NCBI GenBank assembly: GCA_040768665.1 | Contig: JAXGMN010000063.1 | Location: 5,801-69,800, forward strand | Length of the DNA stretch: 64,000 bases | Source of the DNA: JABWBD01 sp040768665 | GTDB lineage: Bacteria; Planctomycetota; Planctomycetia; Pirellulales; Thermoguttaceae | Direction of reading: 5' to 3' | Made by a program: the position numbers and the translations under genes | In this document: positions 43,872-51,642 of the stretch, piece by piece | How positions within the stretch are numbered: position 1 is the first letter of the stretch | Layout: each line of letters begins with the position of its first letter | Notes under the pieces: generated by a model | What the model saw: only the letters and a program-made list of their open reading frames with translations | What the model was told of the DNA's origin: nothing | Databases searched by the model: none

Positions 43872-45758
43872 CTAACGGGATTTTGGCTGGTTCTGTTCCG
43901 CCCGTTTTTGAAATACCTCCAGCCAGTTTCGCATCAAGGCTGCCCGGATCGTTTTCATTTGCCGGTATTCCTCCGGTGTGGTTCCCCAATAAAACCCGAT
44001 CCAGCCGTTGGCAACGTTCCTCGACCCATCCAAGAACTGCTCGAACTCCTGAATGGAGCACTTGTGTACGAACGTCTCCTCGATGACCACGGGCTTCCCA
44101 ACGGCGAACCCCGACAGCTTTTCCAGGGCTTCCTCGACCTTCCCTTTCTCCGGGTAGAGGTGGACGGAGATGAAATCGAGTTCGGGCGCAATTTCCTTGG
44201 GCACGAACCCCGATGTCATGCCGGGACGATCCAGACTCCAATGGACGAGCCCAACCGTGACCAGATGACGCTGATCGTGTCTGCGAATGGACCCGACCAA
44301 CTTCTTGCACCACTGCCGGGCGATCTCGGGTCGGGGACGTTTCTTCGGGTCCAGCGTGATGAACTGGACGAAATACCCGGATTCGCCTCCCGCCAGAGGC
44401 GGCCCTAGCCAGTCGCCGGGGTTCCTGGTACGCCCGGCGACGACCGGCTCGTTCATCAGGTCGTAACAGAAGATGGCCGGGCTCTTGGCACATCGCCCGG
44501 CTACCGCCTCCCAGAACCGAGCCTGGACGTCCCACCGATCTTGCTCCGAGAGATTGTCATACCACTGAGGAACGTCCTTTTTGCGGTAGCAGGCGAGGCC
44601 GGTGATGTCGAGGTAGATGCCGGTTTTCTCGGCCAAGGCGACCAGCCGTCCCAGCCGCTGCAGGTTCGCTGCATTCACCGTCTCCGGGCCGGTCATGAAA
44701 TTGGCGGTCTGGAGGTGAATCCGTACCACGTTCGCCCCCAGTTGCTTCATTTCCTGGAAGTCTTCTTCGACCTTGAGCCACTCTTTTTCCCAGTAGTCCT
44801 CCAGCAAACGGCCCGTTTCGTCGTGGTCGTAGTTGAATCCCCACGGCACGAACGGCTTGCCAGAATCGGAGAGGACAAAGCCACGCTTGTCATCGGCGAC
44901 CCGCACCCACGGCATTTCGCCTTTCTGGATCGGCCTTTCGCCGACCGGGTTGGTGTCGGTCTTGGCGATCCCGATTTGCACGACACGACCGACACCCATT
45001 TCAACAAACCCGTCGCCGAAGGCCTCCTTGAACAGGACAATCGCCTTCTCGCCGGTGCAATGTGTCGGTCCTATCTTCTGGATTCCGAGCGATTTCAACT
45101 CCACAATCACCTTGCCGATCTGTGCTTCCGACATCTCAAGCAGGTGCATCCCGCCGCAGATCATGTAGATGTCACGGCGCAACTGTTCCTTCGCTCGCTT
45201 GGCGATCTCGATCACACCAGGGTGCGAGCATCCCGTTATGAGGACGATCCCTCTGCTGGTATCCACCGCCAAAGCCTGCTCGATGATCTTGTCGCCGATT
45301 GGGCCGATCACGAAGACCCCTGGGCAAATCTCGACCGGCTGCGTCACCGTGACGGCCTTTGCGCCGAGCTTTTCCACCTGCTGGACCATCGTTTCGGGAC
45401 AAGAGGGCGGCAGATAGACGGTCATCTTGCCGTTCTGCCCGACCACTGAGACCAGCCCACCTGTGTGGTCGCCGTGGTTGTGCGAGACGACGGCAACTTC
45501 GGCGTTATCGGGAGTGACGTTCATCTTCGCCATGTTCTGGAGGAGTATGTCTCCCTTGGCCCCCGTGTCGAACAGGATCGACTTCTCGGTGCCGGTGATA
45601 AGGCAACTGAAGCCCCAGTCGGCCGTGAGTCCTTTCTCAGCCGTGTAGTTGTCGTAGAGCACCTTGACGGTGATGGACGATCCCTGTTCGGCCAGAAGTC
45701 GCCCACATCCGACCATCGTGAGTACAATCGCAGCAAACCGACAAAACCACTTGCTCAT
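43872..45758 (-). CDS. Secreted fusion of MBL-fold hydrolase and GH5-like glycosidase
   Basis: 628 aa. Signal peptide 1-23. Residues 30-270 form a metallo-beta-lactamase-fold domain with VVSHNHGDHTGGLVSVVG (H-x-H-x-D-H), ITGCSHPGVIEIA and GPTHCTGEKA, all metal ligands present. Residues about 285-628 form a TIM-barrel glycosidase: VPWGFNYDHDETG, ANVVRIHLQTANFM, the acid/base glutamate in CYDLMNEPVV and the nucleophile glutamate in PVVIEETFVHKCS, as in GH5-type enzymes. Both halves look intact. The junction (NPVGERPIQKGEMPWVRVAD) lies between domains. I know of no standard family with this pairing; its substrate is unknown. Confidence 0.75.
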   Translation of the reverse strand: MSKWFCRFAAIVLTMVGCGRLLAEQGSSITVKVLYDNYTAEKGLTADWGFSCLITGTEKSILFDTGAKGDILLQNMAKMNVTPDNAEVAVVSHNHGDHTGGLVSVVGQNGKMTVYLPPSCPETMVQQVEKLGAKAVTVTQPVEICPGVFVIGPIGDKIIEQALAVDTSRGIVLITGCSHPGVIEIAKRAKEQLRRDIYMICGGMHLLEMSEAQIGKVIVELKSLGIQKIGPTHCTGEKAIVLFKEAFGDGFVEMGVGRVVQIGIAKTDTNPVGERPIQKGEMPWVRVADDKRGFVLSDSGKPFVPWGFNYDHDETGRLLEDYWEKEWLKVEEDFQEMKQLGANVVRIHLQTANFMTGPETVNAANLQRLGRLVALAEKTGIYLDITGLACYRKKDVPQWYDNLSEQDRWDVQARFWEAVAGRCAKSPAIFCYDLMNEPVVAGRTRNPGDWLGPPLAGGESGYFVQFITLDPKKRPRPEIARQWCKKLVGSIRRHDQRHLVTVGLVHWSLDRPGMTSGFVPKEIAPELDFISVHLYPEKGKVEEALEKLSGFAVGKPVVIEETFVHKCSIQEFEQFLDGSRNVANGWIGFYWGTTPEEYRQMKTIRAALMRNWLEVFQKRAEQNQPKSR

Positions 45759-45794
45759 TGCCGTGACCTCATTCCCGAAAGTGACGATTTCATT

Positions 45795-45908
45795 TCACGT
45801 CTCTCCTCGATCCCACAAGTCCTCTTCAGCCTCAAGCATTCCCTGGGTGCCGGCGATGAGTTCCAGCCGATCCAGCCGGATCGTGAGGCGAGGCACGACC
45901 TTCTCCAT
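45795..45908 (-). CDS. Possible 37-aa basic/acidic small protein
   Basis: An ATG-started frame (MEKVVPRLTIRLDRLELIAG, then a short acidic end) that overlaps the tail of the GNAT fragment in another frame. The text is strikingly protein-like for its size, with alternating charged and hydrophobic residues. No ribosome binding site was confirmed. Confidence 0.35.
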   Translation of the reverse strand: MEKVVPRLTIRLDRLELIAGTQGMLEAEEDLWDRGET

Positions 45909-46113
45909 GAAGACCAAGGTGACCAACGATCTGGTTTTCCTCGACTGCCTTCAGGAAACGCCGATCTCCAAACCGGGCGAGCAGGTCCGCCAGGGTTTCC
46001 AGCAGTGGTGGAAGGGCATTGTCATCGTACCTTGTGGCTTCCGTCTGGTAGGCAAGATACTGGAGGGCAAGGATGTGCGCGGTGTCGTCGGTCGTGGCAG
46101 GGCTGACGTTCAT
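45832..46113 (-). pseudogene. Truncated GNAT acetyltransferase
   Basis: The ATG overlaps the upstream TGA (ATGA), so it is translationally coupled to the SRPBCC gene. Residues 1-65 (SPATTDDTAHILALQYLAYQ, ... FLKAVEENQIVGH) match the first half of a GNAT fold. The acetyl-CoA-binding motif that should follow is absent: the text becomes Gly/Arg/His/Pro-rich and stops after 93 residues, in the region where another frame encodes the 37-aa protein. I read it as a GNAT that lost its second half. Confidence 0.55.
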
Positions 46114-46598
46114 ACGCCACCCCTGAGCATTTCGCCGGTGGTCAGGTAGTGGTTGAGCAGTCGCTCCAGGATGCAAATCTTCTGCTGGTATGCTTCGTCG
46201 GTCAATCCCGCCAACAGTCGGTTGCCCTCCTCGGTCAATCCGGTGATGACCTGCTTCCACTGGGCCGTGGTTGTGCCGTCACCGTCGTCGGTCAGGGTGA
46301 TGCCGTAGCGGATCACTCGTCGCCCATTGAACCGCACAAACTGGATTTCCTCGTGCGGTCGGTAGACGCTGACGACCCACACGTCTTCCCCTTCGCTCGG
46401 AAAGTCGGTGACGAAGATGCAGTCCAGTTCCGCAAAGCCGGAATCGGAGTGGACCATGCGACACGTCCACGGCTCAATCCAATCGTATTCCCGTTTGGGA
46501 CATAGAAGCGGAAACACCTTGTCAGGCGGGGCCAGCAAGTGCTGCGTGGCAGTCTTGACTGCCCGCCGGGCTGAGAATCCTAAGTCCTGTTCGGCCAT
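46110..46598 (-). CDS. SRPBCC-superfamily protein
   Basis: 162 aa from an ATG preceded by AAAGGA. The START/SRPBCC pattern is visible: LLAPPDKVFPLLCPKREYDWIEPW at the start, then ELDCIFVTDF, RPHEEIQFVRFNGRRVIRYGIT and a long C-terminal helix (GLTDEAYQQKICILERLLNHYL). It has a ligand-binding pocket of unknown specificity. Overlaps the GNAT remnant by ATGA. Confidence 0.65.
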   Translation of the reverse strand: MAEQDLGFSARRAVKTATQHLLAPPDKVFPLLCPKREYDWIEPWTCRMVHSDSGFAELDCIFVTDFPSEGEDVWVVSVYRPHEEIQFVRFNGRRVIRYGITLTDDGDGTTTAQWKQVITGLTEEGNRLLAGLTDEAYQQKICILERLLNHYLTTGEMLRGGV

Positions 46599-46656
46599 TC
46601 TGGTTGTCCTTTCCTCTTTCCCCGTTGCGCCGAGTGGCACTTCCCATCCAAGCGGC

Positions 46657-47250
46657 CTACCTACTCTTCCCCGGCTTCCAGTCGGTCAACACGCCCACCT
46701 GATTCGATTGGAGCCATCGCTGCATCTCACTTACGGTTCGCACGTCGTCATCAAGGACCGCCCGATACAGATCGACCGAGAGGAATGTGGGCAAGCGGCC
46801 GTCTGCCCTGGCTTCCTTCAGGGTCAAGATCGCCTGACGAGTCTCGTCGGTGAGCGACTCCTTCATGGGCCGCACGAAATCCTCGCCCCGTGGCAGATCG
46901 TAGTCTTCCGGGGCCGACCACATGTCGATTTTCCACTCCGTGCCGTTATCGGTGCGGTAACGAAGCTGCCAGTACAGTGCCTTATCGGGCGAGGACAGGG
47001 CGTTGAGGAATTGGGCGGCCATGACCCGAGGATTGAGGGCACACTCACCAAGAACCTGAAATCCATGCTCAATCCGCAACTCAGGGCAGTAGACCTCCAT
47101 GTCGATGTCAGGGGCTACGGCCAAGCCGAACGACACCGCCCCGACCAGCACCGGCCGCCCAAACCGCCGCCATTTCTCCAGTAGGCCAAGATCATCCAAG
47201 ATCGCCTGGGACTGCTGCCGTGTTCGGGCCGCTCGCTCCAGAATATCCAT
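46657..47250 (-). CDS. Nucleotidyltransferase-like protein
   Basis: 197 aa from ATG preceded by CGGAG. The text VLVGAVSFGLAVAPDIDMEVYC contains a G-S-F-type loop followed by D-x-D, the nucleotidyltransferase (MNT) signature, and a third acidic residue may be in EWKIDMWS. It may transfer a nucleotide to a small molecule or protein. It follows the cupin-GNAT gene by 54 bp. Confidence 0.55.
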   Translation of the reverse strand: MDILERAARTRQQSQAILDDLGLLEKWRRFGRPVLVGAVSFGLAVAPDIDMEVYCPELRIEHGFQVLGECALNPRVMAAQFLNALSSPDKALYWQLRYRTDNGTEWKIDMWSAPEDYDLPRGEDFVRPMKESLTDETRQAILTLKEARADGRLPTFLSVDLYRAVLDDDVRTVSEMQRWLQSNQVGVLTDWKPGKSR

Positions 47251-47304
47251 GCTTTTCTCCGTTAGATCAAGGTCGGCCTCCAGCCGCTTGCAGTTGAGGG
47301 GCGA

Positions 47305-48195
47305 TCAGGTTAATTGCCGCTGCATCCACACGATGTCGAAATCCTGGTCGTTCTTCCGACCCGCTCGCTCAAATCGTCCGCACTCCCGAAAACCGTTTTT
47401 TCGGTGGAAGGCGATGCTCTCCTCGTTCCTGGATGAGATGCTGGCCACCAGGGAGTCGATGCCCATCGGGCTGGCGTCCTCGATCAGCCGGTTCAGCAGG
47501 ACCGTGCCAATTCCCCGCTTCGTGAATTCAGGCGAGACGAAGTAGGTCACTTCGGCGGTGCGCCGGAGCGTGTTGGCCGGGTGAAATGACCGCAGGAAGC
47601 CGAAGCCGACCACACGACCGGAATCGACCGTGGCGACGAAGGCCGGGTAGCCCTGCGTCATGTGCTGAAATCGGTTGAAGAACTCATACGGCACCGGCTG
47701 GTCCGGGTAGGCGGCGAAGCCCTGCGTGACAAAATGGTTGAAGATGTCAATGACCGCCCGGCCATGGCACTCAGCCATCGGCTTAAGGGCGACCTCGGTT
47801 CTCTGCTTCGGCAGGGTGGTATCCCTCACCGCATCCGACTCCCGATGCACGTTCTCGGGGGAGAAGGCTGGGAGGCACACGGCGATATACTCAGCACCTT
47901 CAGACGACGGGCTGCTGTATTGCACCCATTCCCCGGCCTGGACGATGATCGCTTGCCCGGCCGCAACGTCGAACTCTTGATCTTGCAGCTTGATGCGCAG
48001 GCTTCCTCGGAAAACCACGGTGTACTCGTCGAACTCAGGCTTCTGCCCCGGCTCCGACCAGCCCGATGGACTCTTCATGCGAGCAATGCTTACCGCCGTG
48101 GTCGCCGAGTTCACACGGCCGATGAACTCCTCGATCAGCTTGGGCGGGTGGCCTGCTGCCTCGATGGTCGTAGGTTTTCGGATATGGGTTGCCAT
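47305..48195 (-). CDS. Cupin-GNAT fusion protein
   Basis: 296 aa from the ATG preceded by AGGA; an ATG nine codons upstream is also in frame. Residues 1-110 form a cupin beta barrel (KPEFDEYTVVFRGSLRIKL, QAIIVQAGEWVQYSSPS). Residues 130-296 form a GNAT acetyltransferase (VVGFGFLRSFHP, then TYFVSPEFTKRGIGTVLLNRL with the CoA-binding R-G-I-G-T, and NGFRECGRFERAG). Family likeness is closest to phosphinothricin-type acetyltransferases. Fusion of a small-molecule-binding cupin with an acetyltransferase suggests a regulated or substrate-capturing enzyme. Confidence 0.75.
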   Translation of the reverse strand: MATHIRKPTTIEAAGHPPKLIEEFIGRVNSATTAVSIARMKSPSGWSEPGQKPEFDEYTVVFRGSLRIKLQDQEFDVAAGQAIIVQAGEWVQYSSPSSEGAEYIAVCLPAFSPENVHRESDAVRDTTLPKQRTEVALKPMAECHGRAVIDIFNHFVTQGFAAYPDQPVPYEFFNRFQHMTQGYPAFVATVDSGRVVGFGFLRSFHPANTLRRTAEVTYFVSPEFTKRGIGTVLLNRLIEDASPMGIDSLVASISSRNEESIAFHRKNGFRECGRFERAGRKNDQDFDIVWMQRQLT

Positions 48196-48295
48196 GGTCC
48201 ATTCCTGCTTCTTCGCATTCATCCTAAACCACCGAGGTGGTCACGACGCCTGCTGGTTTCTCTTTTTACCACTTGGACTGCACCGATGGCAAGCA

Positions 48296-48739
48296 TCACC
48301 TCAAGCATGTTGGCTGCTCCTCCTTGCTCGACGATCTGACCATCGACCACCTGCGGGAAGGCTGCTTTCTCGCCTCCTCCACCCACTCCATGACCGCCTC
48401 ATCGAACCTGGGCAAGTCGTCGCCTAAGACCACTTCGATCTCAAGGTGCCGAAGGTGGGGCAACAATTCCTGCCATTGCGGGCGGTCCCGAAGATAGATC
48501 CGGCGGGGGCGTTGACGAGCTTCGTAGTTCGGCGGCCTTCGCATGGCCTGGTACGGCAGCCCAGCGAGGTTGTTGACCGTGGGCGGTGATAAGCTCACGT
48601 CCTCCAATGCCAGAAGCCGGTAGTCGATCTGTCCCTGAACGTAGCCGAACTGGAAGTCCCCGGAATCCTTGGCATCGAAAACTTGCCAAAGCGGTTCCTG
48701 AGCTTCTTGCTGACCTGACCCATGAAATCGCTTTCTCAT
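48296..48739 (-). CDS. DUF6930-like protein (paralogue of 42885)
   Basis: 147 aa. Its ATG overlaps the TGA of the upstream gene (ATGA). The text SPPTVNNLAGLPYQAMRRPP and RDRPQWQELLPHLRHLEIEVVLGDDLPRFD is a shorter copy of the N-terminal half of the 42885 protein; the second helical half is missing and the tail (WSMVRSSSKEEQPT) looks unrelated. Either a natural short form or a truncation. Confidence 0.5.
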   Translation of the reverse strand: MRKRFHGSGQQEAQEPLWQVFDAKDSGDFQFGYVQGQIDYRLLALEDVSLSPPTVNNLAGLPYQAMRRPPNYEARQRPRRIYLRDRPQWQELLPHLRHLEIEVVLGDDLPRFDEAVMEWVEEARKQPSRRWSMVRSSSKEEQPTCLR

Positions 48740-49056
48740 GTCCTGTTCGGTTTCAGTCTGCACATCCAGGAACCCGCCCGGCCGGAATCCCTCTCGTGCC
48801 AATCGCAGAATAGAATAGCCGACCCGTCCACCGCCGTGTAGCAGGTGATCTCCACGACCCAATCCTCTTCGGGGCGGAACATGCCGTAATTGCCCTGATA
48901 GGTAAGGCCGCCATCGTAGGAATGGGCCTGAAGGTGATAGCGCACGCCGTTCTCTATCCAGTCCAAGGCAATGCGGTCGGCGGTAACAATCGCTTCCTGC
49001 ACGCCATGGCTTTGGTCCCAGTGCAGATTGTCGTACTTTTCGCCCGTGAGTCTCAT
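48736..49056 (-). CDS. Small protein of unknown function, coupled to DUF6930 gene
   Basis: 106 aa. The text is beta-rich (GVRYHLQAHSYDGGLTYQGNYG, then WVVEITCYTAVDGSAILFCDW), consistent with a small lipocalin-like or avidin-like barrel, but no family was recognised. Co-translated with the DUF6930 gene via ATGA. No strong ribosome binding site. Confidence 0.5.
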   Translation of the reverse strand: MRLTGEKYDNLHWDQSHGVQEAIVTADRIALDWIENGVRYHLQAHSYDGGLTYQGNYGMFRPEEDWVVEITCYTAVDGSAILFCDWHERDSGRAGSWMCRLKPNRT

Positions 49057-49072
49057 GGGAAAACTGCTTGCC

Positions 49073-49192
49073 TCATTCACTCTCGTTCCCACGCATGGCG
49101 TCGTAGCATTGCTCGTCGCCGGGCATGATCTCGATGGCGAAGTCCCATTCCTCCTCTCCACGCTTTTCAGGCGGAATGTATCCTTCGGCCAT
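49073..49192 (-). CDS. Possible 39-aa protein
   Basis: A short acidic frame (MAEGYIPPEKRGEEEWDFAI, then MPGDEQCYDAMRG) immediately upstream of the 106-aa gene on the same strand, with a 16-bp gap to its start. The reading is consistent and protein-like, but too short for motif support. Confidence 0.35.
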   Translation of the reverse strand: MAEGYIPPEKRGEEEWDFAIEIMPGDEQCYDAMRGNESE

Positions 49193-49261
49193 ACCCGGAG
49201 ATCATCCTACCATTTCGTTGCGGCTGAAGGCCGGGCCAAGGTTAAACGACCTTGACAAGGG

Positions 49262-50350
49262 CTAATCCCGCAACCCCGCGATGTACCGTTCGGCGTTTTG
49301 ATGGTAGACCTTCCGCAGAACATCGTCCGGAAGATCCAGTCCACACAGTTTCCACCGGGTGTAGACGCCGAAACGACCGATGTAATCCGGATAGTCAAAA
49401 TACTCGTCGCGCGTCTCCAGCAGCCGATAGTAGCACCGGTAAGCCTCCGGTGATACGGGCATGTCGAGGCCAAAGAGAATGCGGTCCTGGTATTTGATGA
49501 AGAAATCTCTGGACGTGTAAGGCTGCCGCCCCAGTTCGTCGATGCGAGCCGAGAAATCAATGATCACGTTCGGATAGGTATCGAGCAGCTCCGCGACCGA
49601 CGCCAGGCTTTCCGGATGGTTGGCCACGTGCGGCAGTAGAAACGTCGTACCCGGGTGATCGCCGATCATCCGGTTGCGCTGCTTGAGCAGTTCGGCTTTG
49701 GAAAAGTGTGAGCCCACGAAGCTCCAGCCCGGGAACTCCTGGAGCGTCAGGTAATGCTCATTGTGCTCGTCGATCGGGTGGAAAAATGCCACGGGATCGG
49801 AGACATGGATCAGCACGGGGACGCCTCGGTCGCCGGCCCGCTGCCAGATCGGGTACAGCCGCTCGTCGTCCACGCGCAGCAGCTCGCCGCTCGAATCGCG
49901 GAAGAACAGGCCGAGTTCCTTGGTGACCTTCAGGCCGCTGGCGCCGTTGGCCAAATCCTGTTCGAAGTGTTCGATGCACCGCGGCACCCAGCCATCGTCT
50001 TTCAACAGAAGGGGATCGCCCCACTGGGCGAAATCGGACATTGTGAACGCGGCAAAACGGCCGGGGTAGCGCTTCACATAGCGGTCGAGAAAGATGTCCA
50101 GCTCGCGGCGGGCGATGGTGTACGTATTGTTTTCCAGCGGCATCGTGACGTTGCCGGTCACGTTGAGCCACCGTTTGACTCCGACCGCGTCCATGATCTC
50201 GATCAGCTTTTCGGCCGCCAATTCGCCGAAGAGGTGATTGTGCGCGTCGATCACCGGAAACCGCGGTTTCTCGGGAATGTGCGGCTGCAGGTTGAGCAGA
50301 CACTTGGGCTTGAAGTCTTTCAGCAGGACCTGTTTCACGGGAGGATTCAC
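49262..50350 (-). CDS. Amidohydrolase (metal-dependent hydrolase) in sugar operon
   Basis: 362 aa. The amidohydrolase-2 barrel opens with VIDAHNHLFGELAA (H-x-H) and has GVPVLIHVSDPVAFFHP, GSHFSKAELLK, LLPHVANHPES and the Asp in ILFGLDMPVSP near the end, giving the metal-binding set. In sugar operons such proteins may act as lactonases or on amide-linked sugars (inference). Last gene of the kinase-isomerase-DUF4432 operon; a family A palindrome separates it from the DUF4432 gene. Confidence 0.75.
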   Translation of the reverse strand: MNPPVKQVLLKDFKPKCLLNLQPHIPEKPRFPVIDAHNHLFGELAAEKLIEIMDAVGVKRWLNVTGNVTMPLENNTYTIARRELDIFLDRYVKRYPGRFAAFTMSDFAQWGDPLLLKDDGWVPRCIEHFEQDLANGASGLKVTKELGLFFRDSSGELLRVDDERLYPIWQRAGDRGVPVLIHVSDPVAFFHPIDEHNEHYLTLQEFPGWSFVGSHFSKAELLKQRNRMIGDHPGTTFLLPHVANHPESLASVAELLDTYPNVIIDFSARIDELGRQPYTSRDFFIKYQDRILFGLDMPVSPEAYRCYYRLLETRDEYFDYPDYIGRFGVYTRWKLCGLDLPDDVLRKVYHQNAERYIAGLRD

Positions 50351-50376
50351 GAATAGGCTCCCTTCTTTGCCTGAGT

Positions 50377-50473
50377 GGCCCTAACAAGACGGGGACGGGC
50401 ACCTTGCCAGGACGCGAGTTGTACACGTTCTTCAGGTGTTTGGCTTGGAGCCAGTCCCAGTTTTGTTCGGGCC
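50377..50473. repeat. Repeat family A palindrome, copy 5
   Basis: The left arm (50377-50403) and right arm (50447-50473) are 27 bp each, with GGGGACGGGCACC facing GGAGCCAGTCCC. The outer arms (GGCCCTAACAAGAC) match the copy at 18019. It sits in the spacer between two genes of the sugar operon and could cause partial termination or stabilise the upstream mRNA. Confidence 0.8.
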
Positions 50474-50474
50474 T

Positions 50475-51554
50475 CTAAACCGAAAACGTAGTGATTCGCT
50501 TCTCAAACGCGTCGATTTCCGCGGAGCCGTCGAGCAGGCCGATCTCGACGTCGGATTTCCAGTGCTCTCCGGGAGCCAGGGTGGGAAGCATGCCTCGTGC
50601 GCGCAATTCAGCCCGATTTTCGCAAGGCGCGTTGCAGGGCTCCATCGCGACCACATAATCTCCCTCGGCCAGCATCTTCCACTGATTCAGGTAAGGAAGC
50701 GACTCGGCGCGGAACCGCACGTAGAGCCCCAACCCGCCCGCGAGGTCGGGGTTGACCAGCGCGGCCCAGGCATTGCCGTTCTCATCTCCCGTCATCGTAT
50801 GCAAGAAGTTTTCTTCTGCAAAGTGCTGCGCAGGTGACGAACAGGCATGGAAACGGTCGATGCCTGCGGCGGATCCTGCGTCGCACGGTTCGGTCTTGCG
50901 AGCGCTCAGCAGTACGCGGCTCGACTCATCCAGGAGAGGAAATCCGGCATTTACGTGGTAGAGGATCACAAATGGCGACGGCCTGTATCCGAAGTTCTCC
51001 ACAAGATCGGAGACGACCAGCGACTTGCGGCCGATCGCCGTTCGAATCGTTCGGGTGAGCCGGAGCTTGTCGCCGAACAGCGCCGCCTCCTCCATCCGCC
51101 CGGAGAGTTCCACCACGTATTCGTCGCCCTCCCAGCGGGAATTGTCGCGAAACTGCGCCGCAGGGGTCGTCGCATAGCGGCCGTGGAGGCCAAGCTCTTC
51201 GTCGGCGTCCCTGCCGGGCGGCCCGAGGTAGGTCAGGCCGCAGGTGGTCAGGAGCCCGCCGAAGAAAGTCCGCAGCCAGCCGGTGCCCTGCGCCTCATAG
51301 TAGGCCGGATGAGCTTCGCCGCTGGGAGTGAGATAGACGAGATTCAGTCCGCGGTAGCTGGCCAGGGAAATGTCCATTCCACGGTCGGGCAGCACCGTGA
51401 AGCGAAAACCGCTTCCGGTATCGACATCGACCGCGGCAACGCCCCTGGAGCGGCCATCGCTCAGCGTGTAGTGGCGAGCGCCACCGATCTGAGCAATACT
51501 ACCCACGTGGCATAGCAGTTCGGTTCTCGTAAACTGGCGACCGGCAATGTTCAC
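50475..51554 (-). CDS. DUF4432-family (aldose-epimerase-like) protein
   Basis: 359 aa. It has the galactose-mutarotase-type beta sandwich: FTVLPDRGMDISLASYRGLNL, LTTCGLTYLGPPG, VILYHVNAGFPLLDE and the end GDYVVAMEPCNAP, which is the DUF4432 pattern. These proteins probably interconvert anomers or isomers of sugar substrates, here next to a sugar isomerase and kinase. Confidence 0.8.
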   Translation of the reverse strand: MNIAGRQFTRTELLCHVGSIAQIGGARHYTLSDGRSRGVAAVDVDTGSGFRFTVLPDRGMDISLASYRGLNLVYLTPSGEAHPAYYEAQGTGWLRTFFGGLLTTCGLTYLGPPGRDADEELGLHGRYATTPAAQFRDNSRWEGDEYVVELSGRMEEAALFGDKLRLTRTIRTAIGRKSLVVSDLVENFGYRPSPFVILYHVNAGFPLLDESSRVLLSARKTEPCDAGSAAGIDRFHACSSPAQHFAEENFLHTMTGDENGNAWAALVNPDLAGGLGLYVRFRAESLPYLNQWKMLAEGDYVVAMEPCNAPCENRAELRARGMLPTLAPGEHWKSDVEIGLLDGSAEIDAFEKRITTFSV

Positions 51555-51642
51555 TTGCAGGCTCTGTGATAAACCTGATGCTAGGCTCCCACATCGAACG
51601 CCCGATGTTTTCTCCTCAACTTCAGATCGTGTGTCCGACCGG

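Noticed and set aside
47240..47310. GTTAGAT near a gene start, like an integron attC end
   Set aside because: No partner RYYYAAC site with an intervening palindrome was found, and the neighbouring genes show no cassette spacing.
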